From UBA4656 sp002405525 (GTDB lineage: Bacteria; Pseudomonadota; Gammaproteobacteria; Xanthomonadales; Ahniellaceae), in contig DAIMGT010000013.1 of assembly GCA_036723735.1 (NCBI GenBank), positions 1 to 64,000 on the forward strand: 64,000 nt of DNA, read 5' to 3'. Positions 43,761-53,359 of this stretch are shown here, in pieces. The notes under the pieces are model-generated. The model was given only the letters and a program-made list of their open reading frames with translations, was not told where the DNA came from and did no database searches. The translations under genes were made by a program, and so were the position numbers. The first letter of the stretch is position 1, and each line of letters starts with the position of its first letter.

Positions 43761-45158
43761 ATGCATAGGCTCGAGCGTTCGATGGCACACCCCACGATCC
43801 AACCCGTCCGCGAGGCCGCCGACTGGGCTCCGGCCTCTTGGCAGTCGCGTCCGGCGGTGCAGCAGCCCCAGTATCCGGACCCGCGCGCGCTCGACGACGC
43901 GCTGCGCGAGGTGTCCTCGTTGCCGCCGCTGGTGACGTCTTGGGAGATCCTGGCCCTCAAGCGCGAGTTGGCCGACGCGGCCGAAGGGAAGCGCTTCCTG
44001 CTGCAGGGCGGCGACTGTGCGGAGAGTTTCTCCGACTGCGACAGCGGCACCATCTCCAACCGGCTGAAGGTCCTGCTGCAGATGAGCGTGGTGCTCATCC
44101 ACGGGCTCAAGCTGCCGGTGATCCGCGTCGGCCGCTTCGCCGGCCAGTATGCCAAGCCTCGTTCCGCCGACACCGAGACCCGCGACGGCCAGACGCTGCC
44201 CTGCTACCGCGGCGACATCGTCAACGGTCCGGAGTTCAGCGCCGCCGCGCGCGTCCCCGATCCGTCGCGACTGGTGCGTGGTCATGCACTGTCGGCGATG
44301 ACCATGAACTTCGTCCGCGCCCTGATCGACGGCGGGTTCGCCGACCTGCATCACCCGGAATACTGGGACCTGGCGTGGATGGAGCACTCGCCGCTGGCGC
44401 GCGAGTACCGCGAGATGGTGGCCTCGATCGGCGAATCGGTGCGCTTCATGGAGACCCTGGCGGGTGTGCCCTTGGGTTCGTTCTCGCGAGTGGACTTCTA
44501 CACCTCGCATGAAGCCTTGCTGCTGCACTACGAGCAGGCAGTGACGCGCCAGGTGCCGCGCCAGTGGGGCTGGTTCAACCTGTCCACCCACCTGCCGTGG
44601 ATCGGCATGCGCACGGCCGCGCTGGACGGCGCCCACGTCGAATACTTCCGCGGCATCCGCAACCCGGTGGCGGTGAAGGTCGGGCCATCGGTGACGCCGG
44701 ACATGCTGCTGCGCCTGGCCGATGCGCTGGATCCGCATCGTGAGCCGGGGCGGTTGACCTTCATCCACCGGATGGGGGCGGGCAAGGTCGCCTCCGTGCT
44801 GCCGCAGCTGCTGGACGCGATGCGCCGCGAGGGAAGGCCGGTGCTGTGGGTTTGCGACCCGATGCACGGCAACACCGAATCGCTGGACAACGGTGTCAAG
44901 ACGCGGCGCTTCGCCAACATCGCCAGCGAGCTGGAGCAGGCCTTCGACGCGCATGCCGCGGCGGGTACCCGGCTAGGCGGCGTGCATCTGGAACTGACCG
45001 GCGAAAATGTCACCGAGTGCCTCGGTGGCGCACGCGACCTCGCCCCGGCAGACCTCGCCCGGGCCTACCGCTCGACGGTCGATCCCCGGCTCAACTACGA
45101 GCAGTCGCTGGAGCTGGCGATGCTGATCGTGCGCAAGCGGGGCGCGGCACGCACCTGA
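43761..45158 (+). CDS. Class II (plant-type) 3-deoxy-7-phosphoheptulonate synthase
   Basis: DAHP synthase condenses phosphoenolpyruvate with erythrose-4-phosphate at the entry of the shikimate pathway. The 465-residue protein is of class II: FLLQGGDCAESFSDC, RVGRFAGQYAKPRSAD, the VKVGPSVTPDMLLRL block and WVCDPMHGNTES. It is unrelated in sequence to the AroF/AroG/AroH enzymes of E. coli. GAGG precedes the ATG at 43761, and a Met at 43782 is an alternative. Its stop overlaps the next small gene (TGATG). Confidence 0.95.
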   Translation: MHRLERSMAHPTIQPVREAADWAPASWQSRPAVQQPQYPDPRALDDALREVSSLPPLVTSWEILALKRELADAAEGKRFLLQGGDCAESFSDCDSGTISNRLKVLLQMSVVLIHGLKLPVIRVGRFAGQYAKPRSADTETRDGQTLPCYRGDIVNGPEFSAAARVPDPSRLVRGHALSAMTMNFVRALIDGGFADLHHPEYWDLAWMEHSPLAREYREMVASIGESVRFMETLAGVPLGSFSRVDFYTSHEALLLHYEQAVTRQVPRQWGWFNLSTHLPWIGMRTAALDGAHVEYFRGIRNPVAVKVGPSVTPDMLLRLADALDPHREPGRLTFIHRMGAGKVASVLPQLLDAMRREGRPVLWVCDPMHGNTESLDNGVKTRRFANIASELEQAFDAHAAAGTRLGGVHLELTGENVTECLGGARDLAPADLARAYRSTVDPRLNYEQSLELAMLIVRKRGAART

Positions 45159-45700
45159 TGCGCGGCGCGGGGCTGGCCAGCGTCGCGGTCATACTCGCGG
45201 TCGCCGGGGGGTCGCTGTGGTACCTGCAGCGCGCCTCCGGCAGCCATCCGCTGGCCGCTGATCCGCAGCCGGCGGTATGCGGGGCGCTCGGTCTCGGAGC
45301 CTCCGGCGGCGTCGAGGTCCGGATGCCGGGCATGGCCTCGCCGCTCGGCGAGCTGCTCGCTGCGGTTCCGATGTGCGACGTGGCCACGCCCGACGGGCCG
45401 GTCAGCGTGGTGGTGAAGTCGCGCGCATGGTTCGCGGCCGGGTCCTCGGCCGCGGAGGCCGATACGGCGGCCCAGGCCGCGCGCTGGGTCGACGCAGTAT
45501 CGGCTCGCGCCACCACGATCGGGGCGGTGCCCGGACCTTGGCGTGACGGCTGGGTCTATCGGTTGCCCGGTGACGACCGCCTGCATCTGGTGGCCGAGGA
45601 CAACGGCGTGCTGCTGTGGTTCGCGGGCCGGGTATCCGAAGCCGACCTGGTCGAAGCTGCGCGGCGCTCGGCGGAAGCGCTGCGCGCCGCCATGGGCTGA
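45158..45700 (+). CDS. Small membrane-anchored protein of unknown function
   Basis: The 180-residue protein starts with a single hydrophobic segment (MRGAGLASVAVILAVAGGSL) that could be a signal anchor or signal peptide, followed by a soluble periplasmic-type domain with two Cys (PAVCGALG and PMCDVAT). I recognise no family. It overlaps the DAHP synthase stop by one base, so it is co-translated with it, but no functional link is evident. Confidence 0.65.
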   Translation: MRGAGLASVAVILAVAGGSLWYLQRASGSHPLAADPQPAVCGALGLGASGGVEVRMPGMASPLGELLAAVPMCDVATPDGPVSVVVKSRAWFAAGSSAAEADTAAQAARWVDAVSARATTIGAVPGPWRDGWVYRLPGDDRLHLVAEDNGVLLWFAGRVSEADLVEAARRSAEALRAAMG

Positions 45701-46003
45701 ACCTCCGCACGCGCAGGTTCGGCGGCACCTCCAGGACACCGCGGTGCCGGTCCGGTGAACGGGCGCCCCGTCGGCGGCTGCACGCGGACCCTTGCCGGGC
45801 AATCGGCGGCCCCGGCGCGCTCCAACGAGTCCCCGCTCCGTCGCTGCAAGGCGTCGGCCGCGGTCTGCCGCTCGCAGCCGGCCGCAAGGCCCTTCGGCCG
45901 GCCGCGGAAAGCGCCCGTCCCGGCGCAGACAGCGTCCGCCACATTGATCCTTTCACGAATGCCGCGCTAGCCTGCAGGACTTATCCACTGGCGGGGGTTC
46001 CCG
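45701..46003. other. Gene-free stretch before the amidohydrolase pair
   Basis: These 303 bases show several short GC-rich open frames on both strands but no start signal, motif or repeat that I can support. A promoter for the downstream pair probably lies here, and no clear box is visible. Confidence 0.4.
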
Positions 46004-49000
46004 ATGGCTTGGCAGATTCCCGCGCCCCTGTCCTGCGCCTCGGCCATACTGTTGCTCGGCGCGGCGTCCGGCGCGGCCGCGCAGCAGACGGCGGTGCCGC
46101 TCGAGGGCCTGCGCGACGGCACGCCGCGGCTGCACGCGCTGGTCAATGCCCGCATCGTGGTCGAGCCCGGCAAGGTGATCGAGCGCGGCACGGTGGTGGT
46201 GCGCGATGGCATGGTGGTCGGCGCCACGGCGGGCGACGCGGCGCCCGCGGGCGCCCGGCGCTGGGACCTCGGCGGCAGGACCGTGTTCGCCGGCTTCGTG
46301 GAGATCGCCGGCAGCGTCGGCGTGCCGGCTTCGATGCGCCCCACGCCCCCGCCGCCGATGGGCGGGTTCGGCGGTCCGCGCCAGGCTGCGCCGCCGCCGC
46401 CGCCGGAAGCCGGCGCGCGGCACTGGAACCGTCGGATCCGTCCTGAACGCGACGTCGCAGAGGCGCTGGAGCCCAAGCCCGACGACGCCAAAGCGCTGCG
46501 CGCGCTGGGCTTCGCGGCTGCGGTCGCGGCGCCGGACTCCGGCATCCTGCGCGGCCAGAGCGCGTTGATCGCGCTGCGCGATGCCATCCATCCGAAGGAC
46601 CTCGTGCTGGCCCCGCGCGTGTTCCAGCACGCCGCGCTGGAGGCGGCGATGGGCGTCGGCGGAGAGTATCCCGGCTCCACCATGGGCGCGATCGCGCTGC
46701 TGCGTCAGACCCTGCTCGACGCGCAGTGGCAGAGCGACCTGCTCGCCGCCGGCGGCGCACGCGAGCGGCCGGAGTCCAACCTCGCCCTCGACGCCCTGCA
46801 GCCGCTGCTCGATGGCTCGCAGCGCATCGTGCTCGACACCGCCGACGAACTCGACGTCGGCCGCATGCTGCAGATCGCGGCCGAGTTCGGTCTGCGCGGT
46901 GTGGTCGAGGGCAACGGCAGCGAGTACCGCGTCCTTCCGCGCCTGATAGCATCGCGGGCGCCGGTGATCGTGCCGCTGAACTTCCCCCCCGCGCCGGAGA
47001 TCGAGCGGCCGGAGGCACAGTTGAACACGTCGCTGGCGGAGCTGCAGCACTGGGAACAGGCGCCGGCCAATCCGGGGCGCCTCGCTGCCGCCGGAATCGA
47101 GATCGCGCTGACCACCCGCGGGCTCAAGGAGCCTGCGAAAGAGTTCTGGCCGAACCTGCGTAAGGCGGTGGCGGCGGGCCTGCCCGAGGACGCCGCGCTG
47201 CGCGCGCTGACCACCACGCCCGCGGCGTGGACCGGCCAGTCCGCGCGGCTGGGGCGGATCGCGCCGGGCCAGATCGCCAACCTGGTGGTGGCCGACGCCG
47301 AACTGTTCAGGGCCGAAAACGCGTCGATCTACGCGGTGTGGGTGGACGGGGTGCGGCACGAGTTGAAGCCGCTCGCGGCGGTTGATCCGCGTGGCACATG
47401 GGCGCTCTCCTGGAGCGACGCCAGGGGCCCCGAACGGGTCGAGATCAGCGGCGACGGCCCCTACGACGTCAAGGCTCGCGAGCAGTCGGCCCGGGCCACG
47501 CTGGTCGACAACCGTCTTCTGCTGTCCGCGCCGAGCGCTTGGTTCGGCGGCGCCGAGGGCACGCAACCGGTCAGCCTGATGCTGCGCGAGGACCGGGTCG
47601 AAGGCCTGCGCGCGCTGGAGGACGGAACCACCGTCGCCATCGGAGGCCGGCGAGAAGGCGCAGTGCCCGCGGCGGCGCCGCTGAAGCCGGTGGCCGGCAT
47701 CGAGGTCCCCGCGTTCATCGGCTACCCCGCGGGCGAGTACGGCCGCACCGCGCTGCCGGAGCAGCCTAAGGCGCTGCTGGTGCGGAACGCCACGATCTGG
47801 ACCATGGGCCCGCAGGGCCGGATCGACGGTGCCGACCTGCTGGTGCGCGCGGGCAAGGTGGTGGCGGTCGGCAAGCGGCTCGAGGTGCCGCCCGGCGCCA
47901 CCGTGGTCGATGCCGAGGGCATGCACGTCACGCCCGGGCTGGTCGACGCGCACTCGCACACCGCCATCTCCGGCAACGTGAATGAGCCCTCGCACGCGGT
48001 CACCACCGAGGTCCGGATCGGCGACGTGGTCGATCCTACCGACATCAACATCTACCGCCAGCTCGCCGGCGGCGTGACCACCGCCCTGCAGCTGCACGGC
48101 TCGGCCAACCCGATGGGCGGCCAGAGCGAGACCGTGAAGTGGCGCTGGGGCAGCGACGCCGAGGGCCTGAAATTCGCCGGCGCGAAGCCCGGCGTGAAGT
48201 TCGCGCTCGGCGAGAACGTCAAGCAGGCGAACTGGGGCGACGCCTTCACCACGCGCTACCCGCAGTCGCGCCTCGGCGTCGAGCAGATCATGCTCGATCG
48301 ATTCAACGCCGCACGCGACTACATCGCGCGCTGGGACGCCTGGAACAGGGACCGGCGCGGCCCGGCGCCGCGGCGGGACCTGCGCCTGGAGGCGCTGGCC
48401 GAGATCCTGCGCGGCGAGCGTGTGGTGCACATCCACAGCTATCGGCAGGACGAAATACTGATGTTTGCGCGGTTGGCGAAGCAATACGGATTCAGCGTGG
48501 CGACCTTCACCCACATCCTCGAGGGCTACAAGGTCGCCGACGCCCTGGCCGATATCGATGCGGGCGCATCCACCTTCAGCGACTGGTGGGCGTTCAAGAT
48601 GGAGGTCTACGACGCCATCCCGCACAACGCGGCGATCCTCACCCGTGCTGGCGTGCTCACTTCGATCAACTCCGACTCCGACGAGATGGCGCGGCGGCTC
48701 AACGCCGAGGCCGGCAAGATGCGCAAGTACGGCCGCCTGGATGATGAGCAGGCGCTGGCGCTCGTCACGATCAATCCCGCCAGACAGTTGCGCGTCGGCG
48801 ACCGCGTAGGTTCTCTGGAGCCCGGCAAGGACGCCGACTTCGTGATCTGGAACCGGCATCCACTGTCGTCGATGGCGCGCGCCGAGCAGACCTGGATCGA
48901 GGGCCGCCGATTCTTCGACCGCGCCGAGGATGCGCGTCTGCAGCGCGCGGTGGTGGCCGAGCGCGAGCGGCTGGTCGAGAAGATCCTGCCCGAACGCATG

Positions 49001-49213
49001 AAGGCGGCGGGGGCCGCCGGCAAGCCGGGCAGCGGCCCGCCGCCGCCGAGCCCGGGCAAGGACGGCCCGACCGGCATGGAAGCGTTGCTTTGGGGTCGCG
49101 AGGTGGGAACGCACACGATCGGCGAGTGGGCGGTGCGCTACGGCCATCGCCGCGGCCTATACCACGACGGGCAGGACGTGCAGGCCTGCAGCGTCGGCGA
49201 ACACGTCCACTGA
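46004..49213 (+). CDS. Large secreted tandem amidohydrolase-family protein
   Basis: The 1069-residue protein has a signal peptide (residues 1-26, ending AAA) and two amidohydrolase-like modules. The N-terminal one (about 45-440) lacks the HxH metal motif: FAGFVEIAGSV stands where PGLIDxHxH is expected. The C-terminal one (about 585-1010) has PGLVDAHSHTA, VHIHSY, FTHILEG and a late Asp (INSDSDE), so it looks catalytic. Proline-rich linkers (PPPPMGG and PPPPPE) lie near residues 110-135, and another is near the C-terminus. Imidazolonepropionase-like hydrolases are the closest type, and the substrate is unknown. It is followed 10 bases later by a related protein. Confidence 0.8.
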   Translation: MAWQIPAPLSCASAILLLGAASGAAAQQTAVPLEGLRDGTPRLHALVNARIVVEPGKVIERGTVVVRDGMVVGATAGDAAPAGARRWDLGGRTVFAGFVEIAGSVGVPASMRPTPPPPMGGFGGPRQAAPPPPPEAGARHWNRRIRPERDVAEALEPKPDDAKALRALGFAAAVAAPDSGILRGQSALIALRDAIHPKDLVLAPRVFQHAALEAAMGVGGEYPGSTMGAIALLRQTLLDAQWQSDLLAAGGARERPESNLALDALQPLLDGSQRIVLDTADELDVGRMLQIAAEFGLRGVVEGNGSEYRVLPRLIASRAPVIVPLNFPPAPEIERPEAQLNTSLAELQHWEQAPANPGRLAAAGIEIALTTRGLKEPAKEFWPNLRKAVAAGLPEDAALRALTTTPAAWTGQSARLGRIAPGQIANLVVADAELFRAENASIYAVWVDGVRHELKPLAAVDPRGTWALSWSDARGPERVEISGDGPYDVKAREQSARATLVDNRLLLSAPSAWFGGAEGTQPVSLMLREDRVEGLRALEDGTTVAIGGRREGAVPAAAPLKPVAGIEVPAFIGYPAGEYGRTALPEQPKALLVRNATIWTMGPQGRIDGADLLVRAGKVVAVGKRLEVPPGATVVDAEGMHVTPGLVDAHSHTAISGNVNEPSHAVTTEVRIGDVVDPTDINIYRQLAGGVTTALQLHGSANPMGGQSETVKWRWGSDAEGLKFAGAKPGVKFALGENVKQANWGDAFTTRYPQSRLGVEQIMLDRFNAARDYIARWDAWNRDRRGPAPRRDLRLEALAEILRGERVVHIHSYRQDEILMFARLAKQYGFSVATFTHILEGYKVADALADIDAGASTFSDWWAFKMEVYDAIPHNAAILTRAGVLTSINSDSDEMARRLNAEAGKMRKYGRLDDEQALALVTINPARQLRVGDRVGSLEPGKDADFVIWNRHPLSSMARAEQTWIEGRRFFDRAEDARLQRAVVAERERLVEKILPERMKAAGAAGKPGSGPPPPSPGKDGPTGMEALLWGREVGTHTIGEWAVRYGHRRGLYHDGQDVQACSVGEHVH

Positions 49214-49223
49214 GGAGCGACCC

Positions 49224-50564
49224 ATGGGCATCCGCAACGGCCGCATCCTCCGCAGTGTCCTGGGGCTCGCCGCGGCACTCGGTGCCGCGTCCGCGCTGCA
49301 TGCGCAGAACACGGTGATCCGCCCGGGCGTCGCGCCCGACGGCCCGGTGGTGATCGTCGCCGGGTTCGTGCATCCCGTCAGCGGTCCGCCGATCCCGTCC
49401 GGGCGAGTGCGCTTCGAGGCAGGGCGCATCACCGCGGTCGGCGCCGACGCGCCGACCGAGGGCGCAACGGTGATCGATGCCGCCGGCAAGCATGTGTACC
49501 CGGGGCTGATCGCGGGCTCCAGCGTGCTCGGGCTGGTCGAGGTCCAGGCGGTGCGCGCCACCAACGACACCGCGGAAGTGGGGGTGATCAACCCCAACGC
49601 GCGCGCGGAGATCGCCTACAACCCCGACACCGAAGTGGTGCCGGTGACGCGGGCCAACGGCGTGCTGGCCGCACTGGTGCACCCCGTCGCCGGCCAGCAG
49701 GGCGTGATCACCGGCACCGCCTCGGTGATGCAGCTCGATGGATGGACATGGGAGGACGCGACCGTGCGCCGCGGTGTCGGCGTGCACGTCGAGTGGCCCG
49801 GGCTGCTGGTGCCGGAGTTCCTGCCGCCGCCGCTGGTCGACGCCACGCGCAAGGCGCAGTCCGAGAAACGCGCCTCGCTGGAGACCGCGATCGCCGAGGC
49901 CAAGGCCTACCGCACGGCGAAGGACGCCGGCGCCGTGGCGCTGCCCGATCTGCGCTGGGAGGCGATGTTGCCGGTGCTGCGCAAAGAGCGTCCGTTGCTG
50001 GTGACCGCCAACGACCTGGAGTCGATCGAGGACGCGCTGGACTTCGTCGCCCGCCACGATCTGCGCATGGTGCTGCTCGGCGGTCTCGAGGCGTGGCGCA
50101 TTGCGGCGCTGCTGAAGGCGCGCGAGGTGCCGGTGATCGTCGGCGGCACCCATGTGCTGCCGCTGCGCCGCTCCGATCCGGTGGACGCCGCCTTCGCCAA
50201 CCCCGCGCGGCTGCACGCTGCGGGCATCGCGTTCGCCATCAGCGGCCCGGGCGATTCCTTCAGTGTCGCCAACGAGCGAAACCTGCCGTACCACGCGGCT
50301 ACCGCCGTGGCGCATGGCCTGGCAGCGGACGAGGCGCTCAAGGCCATCACGCTGTACCCGGCGCAGATCCTTGGCGTCGCCGACCGGCTGGGCTCGCTGG
50401 AAGCCGGCAAGGATGCGACGCTGTTCATCAGCGACGGCGATCCGCTGGAGAACGGCACCACCATCGAGCAGGCGTGGATTGCCGGCCGGCCGGTGGACCT
50501 GCGCAGTCGCCACACCCTGCTGGACGAAAAGTACCGCGCCAAGTACGGCCAGCCCGCGCGCTGA
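49224..50564 (+). CDS. Secreted amidohydrolase-like protein without the HxH metal site
   Basis: The 446-residue protein has a signal peptide (about residues 1-27, ending LHA). Its amidohydrolase-like fold is indicated by RVRFEAGRITAVGADAP at the beginning and ITLYPAQILGVADRLGSLEAGKDATLFISDGDPL near the end. At the place of the first metal ligands it reads VYPGLIAGSSVLGLVE, without HxH, so the usual binuclear metal centre cannot form. GAGGAG precedes the ATG. It is probably translated with the larger protein before it and may form a complex with it. Confidence 0.78.
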   Translation: MGIRNGRILRSVLGLAAALGAASALHAQNTVIRPGVAPDGPVVIVAGFVHPVSGPPIPSGRVRFEAGRITAVGADAPTEGATVIDAAGKHVYPGLIAGSSVLGLVEVQAVRATNDTAEVGVINPNARAEIAYNPDTEVVPVTRANGVLAALVHPVAGQQGVITGTASVMQLDGWTWEDATVRRGVGVHVEWPGLLVPEFLPPPLVDATRKAQSEKRASLETAIAEAKAYRTAKDAGAVALPDLRWEAMLPVLRKERPLLVTANDLESIEDALDFVARHDLRMVLLGGLEAWRIAALLKAREVPVIVGGTHVLPLRRSDPVDAAFANPARLHAAGIAFAISGPGDSFSVANERNLPYHAATAVAHGLAADEALKAITLYPAQILGVADRLGSLEAGKDATLFISDGDPLENGTTIEQAWIAGRPVDLRSRHTLLDEKYRAKYGQPAR

Positions 50565-50703
50565 GCGAGCCGGCGGTCGACGTGGCCGTGCGGCGGAACC
50601 GCCGCGCCTGCGCACGTGACGACGGCCTCGCCGATGGCGGCTCGTGGAGTGGCCGTGCGTCGCCGTGCCCGTCAGCGGATCGCGATGACGCCCGGTGCGG
50701 CGG

Positions 50704-52323
50704 TCAGGGCGCCCCGACCGTCGCCCTGAACGTGGGCGGCTTGCGTGCGCGCTGCGCCTGTTCGTAGGCATGCGCGATGCCGATCAGGGTCGGTTCGGAC
50801 CATGCCGCACCGAAGAAGCTCACCCCGACCGGCAGGCCGTGCACAAAGCCGGCCGGTACGGTGATATTGGGGTAGCCCGCCACCGCCGCCGGCTGCGAAC
50901 TGCCGCCGCCGAACGAGTCGCCGTTGGCCGGATCGGTCAACCACGCCGGACCGTTGCTGGGCGCGAGGAGGGCATCGAGGTCGTGGGCGGCGAGCGCGGC
51001 GACGATGCCTTCGGGGCCGGCCATGCGCTTCGCGTCGGCCAGCGCCTGGCGGTACTCGTCGCAGTCGAGGCCGCCCCCGGCCTGCGCGGCCTCCAGCGTG
51101 TCCTGGCCGAACCACGGCATGGTGTGCGCGGCCTCGCGGGTGTTGAAGGCGATCACGTCGGCCAGCGTGCGCACCGGGGCCTGCGGCGCGCGCTCGGCGA
51201 GGTAGCGCTCGAGCCCATGCTTGCACTCGTGCAGCAGCACGGTGAACTCCTGCTGGCCGTACTGGCGGAAGTTCGGCAGGTCCACCGGGTCGATCACCTC
51301 GGCACCCTGCGACCGCAGCGTCTCGATGGCCTGCGCCATGATTGCATCCACGCGGCGGTCGAAGCCGAAGAACTGCCGCGCGACGCCGATCCGCTTGCCC
51401 TTGAGCGTACCCGCGTCCAGCGCGGCGGTGAGGTCGATGTCCGCGTGCGCCGCGGATGCCGCGCTGGCTGCGTCCGCTGCGTCCACGCCGCGCAGCGCGG
51501 CGAGCAGGATCGCCGCGTCGGCCACGCTGCGCGCCATCGGGCCCGCTGTGTCCTGACTGTGCGCGATCGGGATGATCCCGCTGCGGCTCACCAGGCCCAC
51601 GGTCGGCTTGATGCCCACCAGACCGTTGGCGGATGCCGGGCAGACGATCGACCCGTCGGTTTCGGTGCCGACGCCCACCACCGCCAGCCCGGCGGCGATC
51701 GCCGCGCCGGTCCCGGAGCTGGACCCGCAGGGATTGCGGTCCAGCGCATAGGGGTTCTTCGTCTGCCCGCCGCGCGAACTCCAGCCACTGCTGGAGTCCC
51801 GCGATCGGAAGTTGGCCCATTCGCTGAGGTTGGTCTTGCCGAGGATCACCGCGCCGGCCTGGCGCAGGCGGGCGACCATGAAGGCGTCGCGGGCGGCCAT
51901 GTGGTCGGACAGCGCCAGTGAGCCGGCAGCGGTCTTCATCCGGTCCCCGGTGTCGACGTTGTCCTTGAGCAGCACCGGAATGCCGTGCAGCGGCCCGCGG
52001 ACCTTGCCGGCCGCGCGTTCGGCGTCCAGCGATTCCGCGATCGCCAGCGCATCCGGATTGATCTCGACCACCGCGTTCAGCGTCGGTCCCGCGTCGTCGA
52101 TCGCAGCGATGCGGTCGAGGTACCAGCGTGTGAGTCGGCGCGAATCCAGTTCGCCGGCGGCCATCTTCGCCGCCAACTCGCCGATCGAGGCCTCTGCGAA
52201 ATCCGGCGGGGCTGTCGTCGCGGCTGCCGGCCCGGCGGACGGCGGCTGCGGCCCATCGCAGGCGGCGAGACCGAGCGCGCAGAGCAATGCAAGGGTGGCA
52301 GGGCCGGTTTGGATCATGGGCAT
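50704..52323 (-). CDS. Amidase signature family enzyme, predicted lipoprotein
   Basis: The 539-residue protein has a lipoprotein signal ending in LGLAAC (Cys at about 22), then the amidase fold. The Ser-cisSer-Lys triad is visible in LLKDNVDT (Lys120), in CGSSSGTGAAIAAG and in ETDGSIVCPASANG. It would be anchored at the membrane and hydrolyse amides such as peptide or acyl amides, but the substrate is unknown. ATG 52323 is used, and ATG 52317 is possible. The TetR gene lies 40 bases upstream in the same direction, so this enzyme may be co-transcribed with it. Confidence 0.88.
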   Translation of the reverse strand: MPMIQTGPATLALLCALGLAACDGPQPPSAGPAAATTAPPDFAEASIGELAAKMAAGELDSRRLTRWYLDRIAAIDDAGPTLNAVVEINPDALAIAESLDAERAAGKVRGPLHGIPVLLKDNVDTGDRMKTAAGSLALSDHMAARDAFMVARLRQAGAVILGKTNLSEWANFRSRDSSSGWSSRGGQTKNPYALDRNPCGSSSGTGAAIAAGLAVVGVGTETDGSIVCPASANGLVGIKPTVGLVSRSGIIPIAHSQDTAGPMARSVADAAILLAALRGVDAADAASAASAAHADIDLTAALDAGTLKGKRIGVARQFFGFDRRVDAIMAQAIETLRSQGAEVIDPVDLPNFRQYGQQEFTVLLHECKHGLERYLAERAPQAPVRTLADVIAFNTREAAHTMPWFGQDTLEAAQAGGGLDCDEYRQALADAKRMAGPEGIVAALAAHDLDALLAPSNGPAWLTDPANGDSFGGGSSQPAAVAGYPNITVPAGFVHGLPVGVSFFGAAWSEPTLIGIAHAYEQAQRARKPPTFRATVGAP

Positions 52324-52363
52324 CGTCCCGGGTCGGCGGGTGGAGCTTGGGCGCCGACAGTCA

Positions 52364-53137
52364 TCAGCGGCGCCGAGGTGTACCGCGTCGCGCGGACGTT
52401 TGCTGCGCCACGCCGAGTGCCCACGGCAGCACGATGCGCTCGAAAGCCTGCCGCGCGCCATCGTCGAGCCAGCTGTCGGGGATGGTGCGATTGAGCCACT
52501 GCCCGGCGATGCCCTGCATGATCGTCCACAGCGCGAGCGCCGTTTCCAGCGCGGTCTGCGCGGTTGCCACGACCGGGGCCAGCGGGGAATCGGAGAGCGC
52601 CGCGGCGAGGCCCTTCGCGAAGCGCTCGAAGCTGGCGGTGCCGGCGCGCCAGCACCCGTAGACGGCGGCTTCGGTGGCGTTGCGCGCCGTCGGCAGCTCC
52701 AGCGGAACCAGTGGATTGAATGAGGGCTCGGCCACGGTCTGTGCATGGGTCTCGAACATCAGCACCGCGTGTGCGGGATGGGTGCGCACGAAATCCAGGT
52801 AGTCCGCGAGACAGCTCGCCAGTCGCTTGTGCCAGCCATCGCCGCGAAAGCTCGCCGCGGTGCGCGCGTCGAGCTGCGCGAAGCCTTCGAGCGCGCTTTC
52901 CGCGATCAATTGGTCGAGGCTTTCGAAGTGCCGGTAGGGAGCCGCCGGCGAGACGCCTACGGCGCGGCACAGGTCGGCCAGCGTGAAAGTGCCCGGACCC
53001 TGGCGCCGGGTGAGCTCGAGCGTGGCGTCGATCAGCGCGCGCCGCAGGTCGCCGTGATGGTAGCGGGTGCGGGGCTGCGGCGCCGCGGCGCGCCCTGTCC
53101 TGCCTCGTTTTGCGGGTTTGCGCCGGATGCTTGACAT
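52364..53137 (-). CDS. TetR-family transcriptional regulator
   Basis: The 257-residue protein has the TetR N-terminal DNA-binding domain (HHGDLRRALIDATLELTRRQG...FTLADLCRAVGVSPAAPYRHF) at about residues 28-75. A helical C-terminal ligand domain with ELPTARNATEAAVYGCW follows. It is divergent from a four-gene exporter, and a perfect inverted repeat lies between them. The likely role is repression of its own unit and of the exporter in response to an unknown exported compound. Confidence 0.88.
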   Translation of the reverse strand: MSSIRRKPAKRGRTGRAAAPQPRTRYHHGDLRRALIDATLELTRRQGPGTFTLADLCRAVGVSPAAPYRHFESLDQLIAESALEGFAQLDARTAASFRGDGWHKRLASCLADYLDFVRTHPAHAVLMFETHAQTVAEPSFNPLVPLELPTARNATEAAVYGCWRAGTASFERFAKGLAAALSDSPLAPVVATAQTALETALALWTIMQGIAGQWLNRTIPDSWLDDGARQAFERIVLPWALGVAQQTSARRGTPRRR

Positions 53138-53160
53138 GCCCGCAGTCTACATGTTCTTAT
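53131..53160 (+). promoter_or_regulatory. Candidate promoter of the exporter operon
   Basis: TTGACA (53131-53136) and TCTTAT (53155-53160) are spaced by 18 bases on the plus strand. The -35 box lies inside the TetR start region, and the -10 box touches the palindrome at 53159. The exporter start at 53360 lies about 200 bases downstream. Confidence 0.4.
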
Positions 53161-53177
53161 GTAAATGTCAGTTACAT
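53159..53177. promoter_or_regulatory. Candidate TetR operator (perfect inverted repeat)
   Basis: ATGTAA and TTACAT are separated by seven bases (ATGTCAG). The site lies between the divergent TetR gene and the exporter and overlaps the candidate -10 box. TetR-type operators are commonly inverted repeats of this size. Confidence 0.5.
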
Positions 53178-53359
53178 TCACAAAAAGACTCGCCAGCCGG
53201 TTCTCGCCGGTTCCGCCCCTGGTCCTAAGTCTTGCGTTCCAGCGTCGATGCCGCGGTCCGTTTCGCTCGCCGGGGCCGGGGCAGCTTCACCGGGCCCTTA
53301 GGCCGAGCACCACGCCCGCGCCGCAAGGCCCGCTCCTGCCAATCCGCCGATCGCCCGCC

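Noticed and set aside
45953..49147. 1064-codon minus-strand frame opposite the tandem amidohydrolase
   Set aside because: The plus strand has a signal peptide and family motifs, and the minus frame has none.
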